From: Lacihabitans sp. CCS-44
GTDB taxonomy: Bacteria > Bacteroidota > Bacteroidia > Cytophagales > Spirosomataceae
NCBI RefSeq assembly: GCF_024343735.1
Contig: NZ_RJUE01000061.1
Coordinates: forward strand, 124,001 to 188,000
Direction: 5' to 3'
DNA: 64,000 nt
The translations under genes were made by a program, and so were the position numbers. Of this stretch, positions 1-9,274 are shown piece after piece. The notes below the pieces were generated by a model. The model was not told where the DNA came from. It ran no database searches and was given only the letters and a program-made list of their open reading frames with translations. Position 1 is the first letter of the stretch. Every line of letters begins with the position of its first letter.

Positions 1-56
1 AAAAAAGAGAATAATTGATCAAAAGCTGATTTTTTCAGTAGTTCAGTTTACCGTAC

Positions 57-90
57 AAAAAAGGTGATTTTAAAGAAAATCACCTTTTTT
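57..90. terminator. Bidirectional rho-independent terminator
   Basis: A 15-bp inverted repeat (AAAAAAGGTGATTTT, 4-nt loop, AAAATCACCTTTTTT) gives a T-run on both strands. It lies just downstream of the minus-strand SnoaL-like gene and could also end a plus-strand gene lying off the left edge. Bases 1-56 hold no gene that can be recognised. Confidence 0.8.
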
Positions 91-148
91 GTGTTTAAGC
101 TTTATTTTTCTTTTGAATATTTTGCCGATTTACAAATTCTAAAAAAAA

Positions 149-712
149 CTATTTTTTTGCAGGAACAACCGTACCCATAGCCAATGCAGGAGCAAGGTTA
201 TCAAACCAAATATTTGTTTGTCTGATCTTTCCGTCGTCAATTTTAAAGACCGAATGCCACGGCACTTTTATATCTTTACCAGTTTTGTTGTCGTTGGCCA
301 CATAAGTACCCCATAGACTTACCCAGTCACCAACTAGGGGGCCTTCTGTTACTGTTAAGCAGCTACTAGCAAAAATTCCAGCATCTTGTTTCGTTCTGCT
401 GGTTCCATTGTTTGCCCACTGGGTTTTAACTTGGGCAAAAGTTGCAGAGTCACTGGCGGCGGGGCCATAAGCCATAAAATTAGCCGTCACCATTTTTTCT
501 GCTTCCCCACCATCGCCATTCAGAAGAGAAGCAAGATAACCTTGAGCCATCGCAATATTTACAGAATCATTTTCGGTTACATGGTAAATACGATTGCTAT
601 TTTCCGAGTCTTTTGGTGCATCGGCCACTGTAGATTTACAAGAATAGAAACTTACACTAGCAACTGCCAGCATAAAGATCAAATGGGCAATTGAACGGTT
701 AATTTTTTTCAT
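149..712 (-). CDS. Exported SnoaL/NTF2-like protein, probable lipoprotein
   Basis: The 187-aa product starts with a charged KK..R stretch and a hydrophobic segment ending in FYSC (Cys25), which looks like a lipoprotein signal, so it is probably anchored in the envelope. The mature part (about residues 50-180) has the size and features of a SnoaL/NTF2-like alpha+beta barrel: an N-terminal helix with repeated small residues, a WVSLWGTYV strand, and WHSVFKIDDGKI followed by IRQTNIWFD, the usual C-terminal hairpin. Such folds act as enzymes or as ligand-binding domains, and the substrate cannot be read from sequence. It stands alone, followed by a strong terminator and preceded by a repeat element. 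The fold is moderately supported and the function is unknown. Confidence 0.75.
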   Translation of the reverse strand: MKKINRSIAHLIFMLAVASVSFYSCKSTVADAPKDSENSNRIYHVTENDSVNIAMAQGYLASLLNGDGGEAEKMVTANFMAYGPAASDSATFAQVKTQWANNGTSRTKQDAGIFASSCLTVTEGPLVGDWVSLWGTYVANDNKTGKDIKVPWHSVFKIDDGKIRQTNIWFDNLAPALAMGTVVPAKK

Positions 713-895
713 GATAGTTTATTTTTGGTTGTTTAAGAATTGAGAGTCTTGTAAAATATCTTATTATCAATACTTTACAATAATGAAAGTAATGTTAATA
801 ATTTACAATAAAAATAGTTTTCTATTTAACGGTAGATGAATTTTTTCTAGAAAAGAATAAATATTTGCTTTTGAGCTTTAAGAAAGTAAATTTGG

Positions 896-1080
896 AATTA
901 TTAGCATCCGACTAAATATTGAAAATCAAAGGCTCAAATCATAAATAACTGGTAATCAACAACCCCGAAGGGGTGATATTATTATAATAAAAATGATACT
1001 TTTGAATTAGAAACCCTGTACGGGTTTAATTTTCAAATAATTATGATGAGTTTCAGTTTTTTAGTCGGACGTCAGTAATT
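896..1080. repeat. REP/MITE-like palindromic element
   Basis: The outer arms AATTATTAGCATCCGACTAAA (896-916) and the reverse complement of 1060-1080 match at 17 of 21 positions, and the similarity runs inward through a TTGAAA/CTGAAA block. Inside are two short perfect hairpins, ACCCC-GAA-GGGGT near 962-974 and AAACCC-TGTA-CGGGTTT near 1011-1027. No open reading frame is present. This layout resembles REP or MITE elements, which are mobilised in trans. No transposase is in the window. The rest of the 713-1234 gap shows nothing else except the metH terminator. Confidence 0.6.
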
Positions 1081-1150
1081 TGGAAAGAATAAAACGCATC
1101 TTCTTTCCTAAATTGAAACAAATTTTCCATTGTAATTTTTAAAAAACAAA

Positions 1151-1174
1151 AAAGCCCCAATCACTCAGGGCTTT
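1151..1174 (-). terminator. Terminator downstream of metH
   Basis: The inverted repeat AAAGCCC / GGGCTTT has a 10-nt loop and is followed on the minus strand by a T-rich run (complement of 1141-1153). It sits 60 bp after the metH stop codon. Confidence 0.75.
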
Positions 1175-1234
1175 AAAATTTTATCAGTGAAAATCTGTCA
1201 AATCAGCGTTATCAGCGTTCAAAAAAAAGTCGCT

Positions 1235-4200
1235 TCAATAATTCAAAGCAGGACTCAACCACCTTTCTGCTTCTTCTATCGATACTCCACGCTTTTTAGT
1301 ATAGTCTTCTACTTGGTCTTTTTCTATTTTTCCTAGTCCAAAATACTTGGATTGTGGGTGAGAATAGTAAAAACCACTTACAGCAGAAGCCGGCCACATG
1401 GCTAAGCTTTCTGTTAAAGTAACGCCGATTGAATTTTCTACGTCCAAAAGTTTGAATAAGTCGGTTTTCAAGGTATGGTCAGGACATGCTGGATAGCCTG
1501 GTGCTGGTCTTATGCCTTGATATTTTTCTTTGATAATTTCCTCATTGTTAAGCGTTTCGGTGTTTGAGTAACCCCACAAGTCAGTTCTTACTTTTTTGTG
1601 TAAAAGCTCCGTGAAAGCTTCAGCAAATCTATCGGCTAATACTTTGAGCATAATAGAATTATAGTCGTCTAGATTGGTTTCGAATTCTTTTGCTCTTTCG
1701 TCTGCACCAAAAATACCTACCGCAAATCCACCAAAATAGTCAGTTTTGCCTGCCGAAACAGGAGCTATAAAGTCAGCCAAAGAAATATTTGGAACTCCAT
1801 CACCTTTTTTGCCTTGCTGTCTTAGGTGCTGGAACTTCGCCAATGTTTGTTGCGTGTCAACTGTATAAACCGTATGGTCATGAGCTAGACTTGTACACGA
1901 ACTGGTATGTCCTTCGTCGTTTTTCTCAAATCCATAAATGATTTGCGTGTCATCATTTTCAACATTACTCGGCCAAAAACCTACTACTCCGTTGGCTGTT
2001 AACCATTTCTCAGAGATAATTTGTTTCAGCATTACTTGAGCATCGTCGTATAGTTTTTGTGCTTCTACACCAACAACCGCATCAGTCAATATTTTAGGAT
2101 AATGCCCATGCAAATCCCACGATTGGAAGAATGGCGTCCAGTCGATAAATTCGGCTATTTCTTTCAGACTATATTTCTCAAAAGTTTTTGTACCCAAAAA
2201 CTGCGGTTTTGTAATTTGAGTGGCTTCCCAGTCTATTTTCAACTTATTCTGACGAGCTTCAGATATTCTGATATAGGCCTTGGCCGTTTGGCGACTTTGG
2301 TAATCTATTCTAAAACGTTCATAATCAGCTTTTACACTTGTAACGTAGTTTTCACTTAGCTCTTTGCTCAATAAATTACTCACCACGGGTACAGACTTCG
2401 AAGCATCCAAAACATGCACTACTGGTCCAGCATAAAATGGGTCGATTTTCACTGCAGTATGTACACGTGAAGTAGTGGCTCCGCCTATCAAAAGTGGCAT
2501 TTTCATGCCTCTTTTTTCCATTTCTTTTGCCATATATACCATTTCGTCAAGAGAAGGCGTAATCAATCCGCTCAAACCAATGGCGTCCACATTGTGCTCA
2601 ACAGCAGCAGCTAGGATTTTCTCGGCAGGAACCATTACCCCAATATCAATGATTTCGTAGTTATTACAAGCCAAAACAACGCCCACAATATTTTTACCGA
2701 TATCGTGTACGTCGCCTTTTACGGTTGCGAGCAAAACTTTGCCATTGTTTGTACTCAAATCACCACTTTTAAGTTTTTCAGCTTCAAGAGCGGGCAGGAG
2801 GTAAGCCACCGCCTTTTTCATTACCCTGGCCGATTTTACCACCTGTGGCAAAAACATTTTTCCAGAACCAAAAAGATCACCTACCACATTCATGCCGTCC
2901 ATCAAAGGCCCTTCTATAATGTGCAAAGGCACCGGATAAGTATCCAAAGACTCCTGCATGTCTTCATCGATAAACTCGATGATTCCTTTTACCAAAGCGT
3001 GTTCAATACGTTTTTCTAGCGGATAGCTTCTCCATTCTTGAGTGACAGTTTCAGCTTCTTTTGAACTACCTTTCAAGCCTTCTGCAATGTCCAACAATCG
3101 CTCGGTGGCGTCTTCTTTTCTATTCAAAAGTACGTCTTCCACCGCTTCCAAAAGGTCTTTCGGGATATCGTCGTACACCTCTAACATACTTGGGTTTACA
3201 ATACCCATATCCATACCAGCACGTGTAGCATGGTACAAAAATGCCGTATGAATGGCTTCACGCACCTTGTCATTTCCTCTAAATGAGAACGAAACATTAC
3301 TCACGCCACCGCTCACGTGAGCGTATGGCAAGTTTTCTTTCACCCATTTTGTGCCTTCAAAAAACGAAATCGCATTGATTTTGTGTTCTTCAATCCCTGT
3401 CGCAACTGGGAATATATTTAAATCAAAAATGATGTCCTGTGGTGGAAATTTAACTTTCTCTACCAACACATCATACGAACGTTTTGCTATTTCTATTCTT
3501 CGTGCTGTTGTGTCTGCTTGGCCGTCTTCATCAAATGCCATCACGATAACCGCCGCACCAAATTTCCTGACAATATTTGCCTGACGTATGAATTCTTCTT
3601 CTCCAGATTTTAGCGAAATAGAGTTTACCACACCTTTTCCTTGCACACACTTCAAACCCGCCTCTATGATTTCCCATTTAGAGGAGTCCACCATTATCGG
3701 CACTTTTGAGATTTCTGGTTCAGAAGCAATCAAATTTAGAAAGGTAGTCATAGACTCTATTCCGTCCAACATACCTTCGTCCATGTTGATGTCAATCACG
3801 TTTGCTCCGCCTTCTACTTGGTCTTGTGCCACAGAAAGAGCTTCTTCAAACTGACGATTTTTTATCAAACGCAAGAATTTCTTCGAACCTGTTACGTTGG
3901 TTCTTTCGCCAACATTCACAAATCCCAATTCTTTCGTTAAGGTCATCGGTTCCAAACCGCTCAATCTGAGTTGAGGTTCTATGGTTTTTGGTTGTCTTGG
4001 AGCAAATTCGCCAGCTATTTTAGCAAATTCTCTGATATGGTCTGGGGTAGTTCCGCAACATCCACCCAATATATTGATGTATCCTTCTTCTAAAAATTCA
4101 CGAACTTGCTCCGCCATGTAGGCTGGAGATTCGTCGTATTGACCCATTTCGTTGGGTAAACCAGCATTGGGATACACACTCACCATACAATCTGCCACTC

Positions 4201-4990
4201 TTGAAAGTTCCGCCAAATACGGTTTCATGGCTCTTGCACCCAAGGCACAATTGAGACCAATCGACATCAGATTTCCGTGCGAAACGGAGTTGTAAAAGGC
4301 CTCAGAGGTTTGTCCTGTGAGTGTTCTTCCAGATTGGTCAGTGATAGTTCCTGATACCATTATTGGTATTTCGAAAGAAGCGTCTTTTTCTTTTCGTTCG
4401 TCTATAACTTCTGTAGCGGCATAAATGGCAGCCTTACAGTTTAATGTATCGGTTACCGTCTCTATCAAAAGCAAGTCTACTCCACCGTCTATCAGAGCAT
4501 TTACTTGCTCTTTAAAAGCGACTAAAAGTTCATCAAAAGTAATGGCTCTAAAACCCGGGTTGTTTACATCTGGCGAAAGTGAGGCCATTTTGGTGGTTGG
4601 TCCCATTGATCCTGCCACAAATCTCGGTTTGGCCGGATTGGCTTTTGTGTATTCATCTGCGGCAATGCGAGCCAATTTGGCTCCTTCGTAATTGATTTCA
4701 TACACCAAATCTTCCATGTGGTAGTCGGCCATAGCCACGGTTGTTCCACTGAAAGTATTGGTTTCTAAAATATCTGCTCCAGCGTCTAAATATTCTTTGT
4801 GAATAGCCAAAATGACATCTGGACGGGTGATAGAAAGCAAATCGTTGTTACCTTTTATGTCGTGCGGAAAGTCTTTGAATCGCTCGCCTCTGTAGTCTGC
4901 GTCCTCTAATTTATATCTTTGAATCATGGTACCCATGGCACCATCTAAAACCAATATCCTATCTTTTAAAACTTCTGTAATTTTGCTCAT
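1235..4990 (-). CDS. metH: Cobalamin-dependent methionine synthase
   Basis: This is full-length MetH (1251 aa from the chosen start; family about 1200-1260). It transfers a methyl group from 5-methyltetrahydrofolate to homocysteine through methylcobalamin. Domains in order: homocysteine-binding barrel (1-325) with zinc ligands C248, C311 and C312 (GLNC, GGCCGTT); pterin-binding barrel (about 350-620); B12 cap (about 660-745); B12-binding domain with GDVHDIG and lower-ligand His762; and the AdoMet-dependent reactivation domain (about 910-1251). A longer frame begins at a TTG at 5017, but that codon overlaps a TAATTTTG -7 box, so the ATG at 4990 (MSKITEV) is preferred. The gene is monocistronic with its own terminator, and an Lrp-type regulator is divergently transcribed next to it. 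No cobalamin riboswitch fits in the 140-bp gap. Confidence 0.97.
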   Translation of the reverse strand: MSKITEVLKDRILVLDGAMGTMIQRYKLEDADYRGERFKDFPHDIKGNNDLLSITRPDVILAIHKEYLDAGADILETNTFSGTTVAMADYHMEDLVYEINYEGAKLARIAADEYTKANPAKPRFVAGSMGPTTKMASLSPDVNNPGFRAITFDELLVAFKEQVNALIDGGVDLLLIETVTDTLNCKAAIYAATEVIDERKEKDASFEIPIMVSGTITDQSGRTLTGQTSEAFYNSVSHGNLMSIGLNCALGARAMKPYLAELSRVADCMVSVYPNAGLPNEMGQYDESPAYMAEQVREFLEEGYINILGGCCGTTPDHIREFAKIAGEFAPRQPKTIEPQLRLSGLEPMTLTKELGFVNVGERTNVTGSKKFLRLIKNRQFEEALSVAQDQVEGGANVIDINMDEGMLDGIESMTTFLNLIASEPEISKVPIMVDSSKWEIIEAGLKCVQGKGVVNSISLKSGEEEFIRQANIVRKFGAAVIVMAFDEDGQADTTARRIEIAKRSYDVLVEKVKFPPQDIIFDLNIFPVATGIEEHKINAISFFEGTKWVKENLPYAHVSGGVSNVSFSFRGNDKVREAIHTAFLYHATRAGMDMGIVNPSMLEVYDDIPKDLLEAVEDVLLNRKEDATERLLDIAEGLKGSSKEAETVTQEWRSYPLEKRIEHALVKGIIEFIDEDMQESLDTYPVPLHIIEGPLMDGMNVVGDLFGSGKMFLPQVVKSARVMKKAVAYLLPALEAEKLKSGDLSTNNGKVLLATVKGDVHDIGKNIVGVVLACNNYEIIDIGVMVPAEKILAAAVEHNVDAIGLSGLITPSLDEMVYMAKEMEKRGMKMPLLIGGATTSRVHTAVKIDPFYAGPVVHVLDASKSVPVVSNLLSKELSENYVTSVKADYERFRIDYQSRQTAKAYIRISEARQNKLKIDWEATQITKPQFLGTKTFEKYSLKEIAEFIDWTPFFQSWDLHGHYPKILTDAVVGVEAQKLYDDAQVMLKQIISEKWLTANGVVGFWPSNVENDDTQIIYGFEKNDEGHTSSCTSLAHDHTVYTVDTQQTLAKFQHLRQQGKKGDGVPNISLADFIAPVSAGKTDYFGGFAVGIFGADERAKEFETNLDDYNSIMLKVLADRFAEAFTELLHKKVRTDLWGYSNTETLNNEEIIKEKYQGIRPAPGYPACPDHTLKTDLFKLLDVENSIGVTLTESLAMWPASAVSGFYYSHPQSKYFGLGKIEKDQVEDYTKKRGVSIEEAERWLSPALNY

Positions 4991-5014
4991 GTAGCCTTTC
5001 TCTGAATTTTTGTT

Positions 5015-5022
5015 CAAAATTA
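5015..5022 (-). promoter_or_regulatory. Putative metH -7 box (TAATTTTG)
   Basis: This matches the Bacteroidota TAnnTTTG -7 consensus on the minus strand, 25 bp upstream of the metH ATG at 4990. It overlaps the alternative TTG codon at 5017, which argues against that start. Confidence 0.5.
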
Positions 5023-5060
5023 ATAAATAAAAGATAAAAAAATAAGTGATGTTGTATAAA

Positions 5061-5079
5061 TATAGATAAATTATCTATA
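5061..5079. promoter_or_regulatory. Perfect AT-rich palindrome, candidate Lrp operator
   Basis: TATAGATAA-A-TTATCTATA is a perfect 9-bp inverted repeat with a single central base, placed midway between the metH and lrp -7 boxes. A further half-site TTATCTA (5102-5108) overlaps the lrp -7 box, 31 bp (three helical turns) away. AT-rich symmetric sites of this kind are typical of Lrp/AsnC proteins. The assignment is inferred from position. Confidence 0.55.
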
Positions 5080-5106
5080 AATGCTATTTTTTTTGAATAC
5101 TTTATC

Positions 5107-5114
5107 TAAATTTG
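5107..5114 (+). promoter_or_regulatory. Putative lrp-family -7 box (TAAATTTG)
   Basis: Exact TAnnTTTG match 18 bp upstream of the ATG at 5133. No good -33 TTG at the usual spacing was found. Confidence 0.45.
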
Positions 5115-5132
5115 TCTTTCAAATCTCTGATT

Positions 5133-5597
5133 ATGATAAAACTAGACGAAACCGACAAAGACATTTTGAGGTATTTGCAGCAAGATGCAAAACTAACCAC
5201 CAAGGAATTGGCCAGCAGACTAAACCTCTCGCCAACGCCTGTCTATGAGCGTATCAGAAGGCTTGAAGACCAAGGTGTTATAAAGAAATATGTGGCTTTG
5301 GTGGATAGAGAAAAAGTAGGTCGAGACTTGATGGTTTTGTGCAATATCAGACTAAAAGAACATGCCCAAGAAGCAGGAGCGAAGTTTGTAAAAGCCATTG
5401 TCGGAATGTCAGAAGTGGTAGAGTGTTTGAATATTTCTGGTGATTATGATTTTTTGATAAAAGTTGTAGTAAGCGATATGCGTGAATATCAGTCGTTTAT
5501 CATGAATAAATTGGCATCATTGGAAAATATCGGTTCTACACAAAGTATCTTCGTGATGGGCGAAATAAAGAATGAGACGGCTTTTGAGCCTGAGTGA
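5133..5597 (+). CDS. Lrp/AsnC family transcriptional regulator
   Basis: The 154-aa protein is the standard size for the family. An N-terminal winged helix-turn-helix (about 4-60: LDETDKDILRYLQ, ELASRLNLSPTPVYERIRRLE) is followed by the RAM/AsnC ligand domain (about 65-150) with the usual GDYDFLIKVVV strand. The frame can be opened 21 bp earlier at a TTG, but that codon lies in the -7 box; the ATG at 5133 fits the family N-terminus (IKLDETDKDIL). Such regulators are octameric and sense amino acids. Divergence from metH with a shared palindrome suggests control of metH and of itself, perhaps through methionine. This is inference; the effector cannot be read from sequence. Confidence 0.93.
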   Translation: MIKLDETDKDILRYLQQDAKLTTKELASRLNLSPTPVYERIRRLEDQGVIKKYVALVDREKVGRDLMVLCNIRLKEHAQEAGAKFVKAIVGMSEVVECLNISGDYDFLIKVVVSDMREYQSFIMNKLASLENIGSTQSIFVMGEIKNETAFEPE

Positions 5598-5726
5598 GTT
5601 TTGTTAAAATCAAATAAATTAGTACTTAGGAAATCGCTAAAAATCAATAGTCGTCGAAATTGATGCTTTTACTTCATTGTTCTAACAAAAATTCATATTA
5701 TTGTTAGTGAAAATAAACCTTAAACC

Positions 5727-6659
5727 ATGAAGTTTAACCTAATTCTGATTTCTTCTCTTTTAGTCTTAGCTCTTATTTTTGTTCCCGTTTTCACTTTTTA
5801 TTTTGATACCAATCATCCATTATCGGTTTTTCAAATTAGCACTTTACTTTTTTTAGCTAAACTGATGCTTGGTTTAGCTATTTTGGTTTTTATCGTTGGT
5901 GAAATCACTCAAAACAATAGTCAAGTTGATAAGCTTTGGAGTATTTTGCCGGCTGCCTATGTTTGGATAGTTGCATATGCTTCTGATTTTAATCCCAGAA
6001 ATGGGTTAATGGCTATTTTAGTCACAATTTGGGCGGTGAGACTTACCTACAATTTCAATAGAAGAGGAGGTTATTCTTGGAAGTTTTGGGAAGGAGAAGA
6101 AGATTATCGCTGGGAAGTTTTGAAGCGAAATCCTGCTTTTAAAAGTAAAATTGTATGGAAATTATTTCATTTGTTGTTTATATGTATGTATCAGATGGCT
6201 TTGATTTTGCTATTTACATTACCAAGTATAGTGGCATGGCAAGGCAAAAATCCACTAGGACTTTTTGATTTGATTCTAACAGGCTTTTTTCTATTTTTTC
6301 TGATTTTTGAAACAATTGCGGATCAACAACAATGGAATTACCAAACAGTAAAATATGCAAAAAAAGCTGCGAATGAGCCGCTTGAAGGTGATTTTGAAAA
6401 AGGCTTTGTTGACACTGGATTATGGAAAAAAATGCGTCACCCAAATTACTTTGCTGAGCAATCTATATGGTTAATCTTTTATTTATTTAGTGTTTCTGCT
6501 ACAGATAGGTGGCTTAATTGGTCAATAATGGGTATTGTTTTACTGCTTTTGCTTTTTCAAGGTAGTGCAGATTTTAGCGAAAAAATTTCCGCAGAGAAAT
6601 ATCCTGCATATAAAGATTATTTGAAGCGTGTTCCTAGGTTTTTACCAAAACTATGGTGA
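5727..6659 (+). CDS. DUF1295 / steroid 5-alpha-reductase-like membrane protein
   Basis: The 310-aa protein has several hydrophobic segments and the family hallmarks: QVDKLWSILPA after the second helix, a WAVRLTYNFNRRGGY motif, and near the C-terminus a FVDTGLWKKMRHPNYFAEQ block followed by YPAYKDYLKRVPRFLP. In relatives (isoprenylcysteine methyltransferase and 5-alpha-reductase superfamily) the HPNY region contributes to NADPH or methyl-donor binding at the membrane. The substrate is unknown; a reductase acting on a lipid or sterol-like compound is the usual guess. It stands alone between the Lrp regulator and two exported unknowns. Confidence 0.88.
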   Translation: MKFNLILISSLLVLALIFVPVFTFYFDTNHPLSVFQISTLLFLAKLMLGLAILVFIVGEITQNNSQVDKLWSILPAAYVWIVAYASDFNPRNGLMAILVTIWAVRLTYNFNRRGGYSWKFWEGEEDYRWEVLKRNPAFKSKIVWKLFHLLFICMYQMALILLFTLPSIVAWQGKNPLGLFDLILTGFFLFFLIFETIADQQQWNYQTVKYAKKAANEPLEGDFEKGFVDTGLWKKMRHPNYFAEQSIWLIFYLFSVSATDRWLNWSIMGIVLLLLLFQGSADFSEKISAEKYPAYKDYLKRVPRFLPKLW

Positions 6660-6791
6660 CCTAAATCAGCCGAACTTGGGTTTTGAGTAATTTCAAATAA
6701 TTATTAACCATAATAATTTTATAATCAGCTATTTAGTTTTTTTTGCAAAATTAGTTTTTTATTTAATGGTAATTTAGAAGATTGTGTTGCC

Positions 6792-6799
6792 TACTTTTG
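6792..6799 (+). promoter_or_regulatory. Putative -7 box (TACTTTTG)
   Basis: Exact TAnnTTTG match 32 bp upstream of the ATG of the exported barrel-like protein at 6832, followed by GC as is common in Bacteroidota promoters. Confidence 0.4.
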
Positions 6800-6831
6800 C
6801 GGCAATTTTTAATTAAACACAATCATCGAAA

Positions 6832-7422
6832 ATGAAAAAAAATCTACTTTACTTCTTCTTAATTATTCCCTCTTTTGTCTCTGCACAATTAGATATTAAG
6901 TTGAATACCAGTGCGTTGTTGTCTAAAAAGCCAGAAATTGGACTCGAAATGGGCTACAACAAGTTTAGTGTAGAATTGGTCAATGGTTTTATTTTCCAAA
7001 AATGGGGCGAGGCTACTGTAATCGACAGTGAAGGCAACGAAACCGAAATTGGAGTAAAAAGGTACGGCTACAACGGCACACTTAGAGCCAATTATTACTT
7101 TAGTCCAACTGAAACACTAGACGGTTGGTTTGTTTCACCATTAGTTAAGTATCGCTCACAAAAAATTCAATTTGAAAATCCTATCAAAAATCAAAGATTG
7201 GGAGCCGGATTTACCTTGGGTAGGAAAGGCCTCATTACAGAGAAAATTGGTTATTTGGCCGAGGGAGGGTTTGGATATTGGTTTGTAAACAAGTACAAAG
7301 ATAATAATGGCATGAATGCTCCAGTCTACAGAGATGTACCGTTTATAGGAGACTTACTCCAAAAAATGGATAAGTATATGGTGCCTTGGTCGGTAACCGT
7401 ATTTTATAGAATAGGAGAATAA
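6832..7422 (+). CDS. Exported protein, probable small outer-membrane beta-barrel
   Basis: I do not recognise a named family. The 196-aa product has a clear signal peptide (KKN, hydrophobic LLYFFLIIPS, cleavage near VSA-Q). The mature part alternates short strands and turns (GLEMGYNKFSVELVNGF, GTLRANYYF, WFVSPLVKYRS, LGAGFTLGRKG, GYLAEGGFGYWF) and ends in an aromatic strand VTVFYRIGE, a pattern typical of eight-stranded outer-membrane barrels such as DUF3575-like proteins. It lies 21 bp upstream of a second exported unknown, so the two are probably co-transcribed. Confidence 0.7.
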   Translation: MKKNLLYFFLIIPSFVSAQLDIKLNTSALLSKKPEIGLEMGYNKFSVELVNGFIFQKWGEATVIDSEGNETEIGVKRYGYNGTLRANYYFSPTETLDGWFVSPLVKYRSQKIQFENPIKNQRLGAGFTLGRKGLITEKIGYLAEGGFGYWFVNKYKDNNGMNAPVYRDVPFIGDLLQKMDKYMVPWSVTVFYRIGE

Positions 7423-7443
7423 TAAACATACAAAATAAATATA

Positions 7444-9207
7444 ATGCAAAAAATATTAAAGGTAGTTACCGCTTTTTTACTATTCGTTTCTGTGCAATCT
7501 ACTGCCCAGAGGGTAGATATAGACAAAGCTAAGTTTGTAATAAAAAGGACTTTTCTGCCTAGAAATCCTTTGGCTGAGGACGTGTTTTTCTATGGGGTCA
7601 ATGTGAAGAATTCAGCATCTGTACGTCAATATATGCAAGAAGATGAAATAGCAAGTAGAATAAAAATTGATGGTTTTCAGAGAGCTGATGGACAACCTAA
7701 TTCAGTGACTATAAATATGAATTTTGACGAGTTTATTGTAAGAAAAAATGAGCTCACTTCAAGAACTGAAGAAACCAAAGATAAAGCGGGGAAGGTAACT
7801 AAAAGCTATTATTATCGGATCAAGCTGACATATACTTTAGGAGCAGCATATGAAGTGAAATCTCCTGATAATAAAGATATTGTGAAATATGTGAATTATT
7901 ACGATAACAGCGACTTAAAAGTTTGGGAGTCAAGTGAATATTCTACTTCAGCCGAGGCAAATAGATATTATAATGATAATTCAGCTTCTATAAGAGCTAA
8001 TATTTTAACCAACCTTGTAAATGCCTTTACAAATAGAATTTCAAGCTACTTGCGTTACGAAATCGGATTTGCATCTCAGGAATTGAACGAATATTTTTGG
8101 ATTCTTGATTCTAAAAAGCATGACGAATTTGAGAACAATCAGAAAATTACTAAACAACTGATTGAAGAAATGAAAAGGTTTACTGCTAATTCAAAACCTG
8201 AAAACGTTGACGAACATTTTAAGCCATATTTTGACTATTTTAATAAATTAGCAAAACTAGATATGGAGGAAAAAGGTAATAAAAAATTGGTTTATGCTGC
8301 CCTGTATAACTTATCGATTTTGAGTTATTATCTTGATGACCCCATTCAATCTAAAGTTATTGCAGAGCGTTTAATCAAAGATGATATAGACGAAAAAGAT
8401 GGGAAAGAGTTGGTAAAAAATGCAGACTACCTGATAGATGTTTTCAAGAAAAACAATAAATTCTCGACGCATTTTGAACGCAAAATACCTGAAGCAGATG
8501 TTTCTCTAATACCTAAAAAGAATACGATATCAGCTACAAACGTTAAGATAGTAGAGGCTCCTGCTGCCCGTTTCTTAGAAGGGTTTGTCATTACTCTAGA
8601 CGACAAGGAAGTCGAAGGGTATTTTTTCAATGAATTTGTAAATGCACCTTGGGAAGTGCAAGACGGCATCAGGTTTATACCTGCATCATTATTTAATGAT
8701 GGCAAATATGATAAAAAATCTATTGAGAAATATTCTCCAAAAGAACTAAAAGGAATGGCTGTGGAGAAGAAGCTTTACATACCGATCTTGTTCAGTGATA
8801 TTTCAAAATTGGCCAATGGAAGTCCGCTTGGTGCTACCTCAAAGAAGTATTTTATGGAAGTCATTAAAGATGGCAAATACAAATTGTTAAAATATTTTGA
8901 AGCACCTCCTTCTACAATGGTCTTTTCTGGCTCAATGGATGCTAAGCCAAATTTAGATAATCTAGAGGTATTCACTATTTTGCTATCTCCAAACGAAGAA
9001 AAGGGCAAAAGGCTTACTACCAGTACGTTAGAGGATGCATTGATGGCAAACAAGGTTGCATTTGATAAATACCAGAAGGGCGAGTTTTCGCTAAACGGAA
9101 AGCCCGTAAATGTAAAAAGAGATATGATTGACAGAATGACTGCGAAGTCTAGCTTAGACAAAAATATTAATCTGGAAGCAATTATGGAGGAATTAAACAA
9201 GAAATAA
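7444..9207 (+). CDS. Exported protein of unknown function
   Basis: The 587-aa product carries a signal peptide (KILK, hydrophobic VVTAFLLFVSV, cleavage near TAQ). The N-terminal third is strand-rich and contains conserved-looking polar stretches around YYYRIKLTYTLGAAYEVKS. The middle (about 230-330) is helical, with a TPR-like alternation (YAALYNLSILSYYLDDP, SKVIAERLIKDD). The C-terminal third again looks beta-rich, with GYFFNEFVNAPWEVQDGIRF and a segment rich in Lys and Ser. No catalytic motif is recognisable. Close spacing to the preceding barrel-like gene suggests a two-gene unit ending at the strong terminator at 9235. Function not assigned. Confidence 0.7.
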   Translation: MQKILKVVTAFLLFVSVQSTAQRVDIDKAKFVIKRTFLPRNPLAEDVFFYGVNVKNSASVRQYMQEDEIASRIKIDGFQRADGQPNSVTINMNFDEFIVRKNELTSRTEETKDKAGKVTKSYYYRIKLTYTLGAAYEVKSPDNKDIVKYVNYYDNSDLKVWESSEYSTSAEANRYYNDNSASIRANILTNLVNAFTNRISSYLRYEIGFASQELNEYFWILDSKKHDEFENNQKITKQLIEEMKRFTANSKPENVDEHFKPYFDYFNKLAKLDMEEKGNKKLVYAALYNLSILSYYLDDPIQSKVIAERLIKDDIDEKDGKELVKNADYLIDVFKKNNKFSTHFERKIPEADVSLIPKKNTISATNVKIVEAPAARFLEGFVITLDDKEVEGYFFNEFVNAPWEVQDGIRFIPASLFNDGKYDKKSIEKYSPKELKGMAVEKKLYIPILFSDISKLANGSPLGATSKKYFMEVIKDGKYKLLKYFEAPPSTMVFSGSMDAKPNLDNLEVFTILLSPNEEKGKRLTTSTLEDALMANKVAFDKYQKGEFSLNGKPVNVKRDMIDRMTAKSSLDKNINLEAIMEELNKK

Positions 9208-9234
9208 TCTGCTAGATAATCTATTCCATATTGG

Positions 9235-9264
9235 CCGAGACTATTTTTAGTCTCGGTTTTTTTT
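9235..9264 (+). terminator. Rho-independent terminator
   Basis: CCGAGACTA / TAGTCTCGG stem with a 4-nt T loop followed by eight T residues, 28 bp after the stop of the exported unknown. Confidence 0.9.
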
Positions 9265-9274
9265 GTTCAAAATA

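Noticed and set aside
4991-5110. Cobalamin riboswitch upstream of metH
   Set aside because: The gap to the divergent lrp gene is about 140 bp and contains a -7 box and a palindrome; it is too short for the roughly 200-nt element and lacks its conserved boxes.
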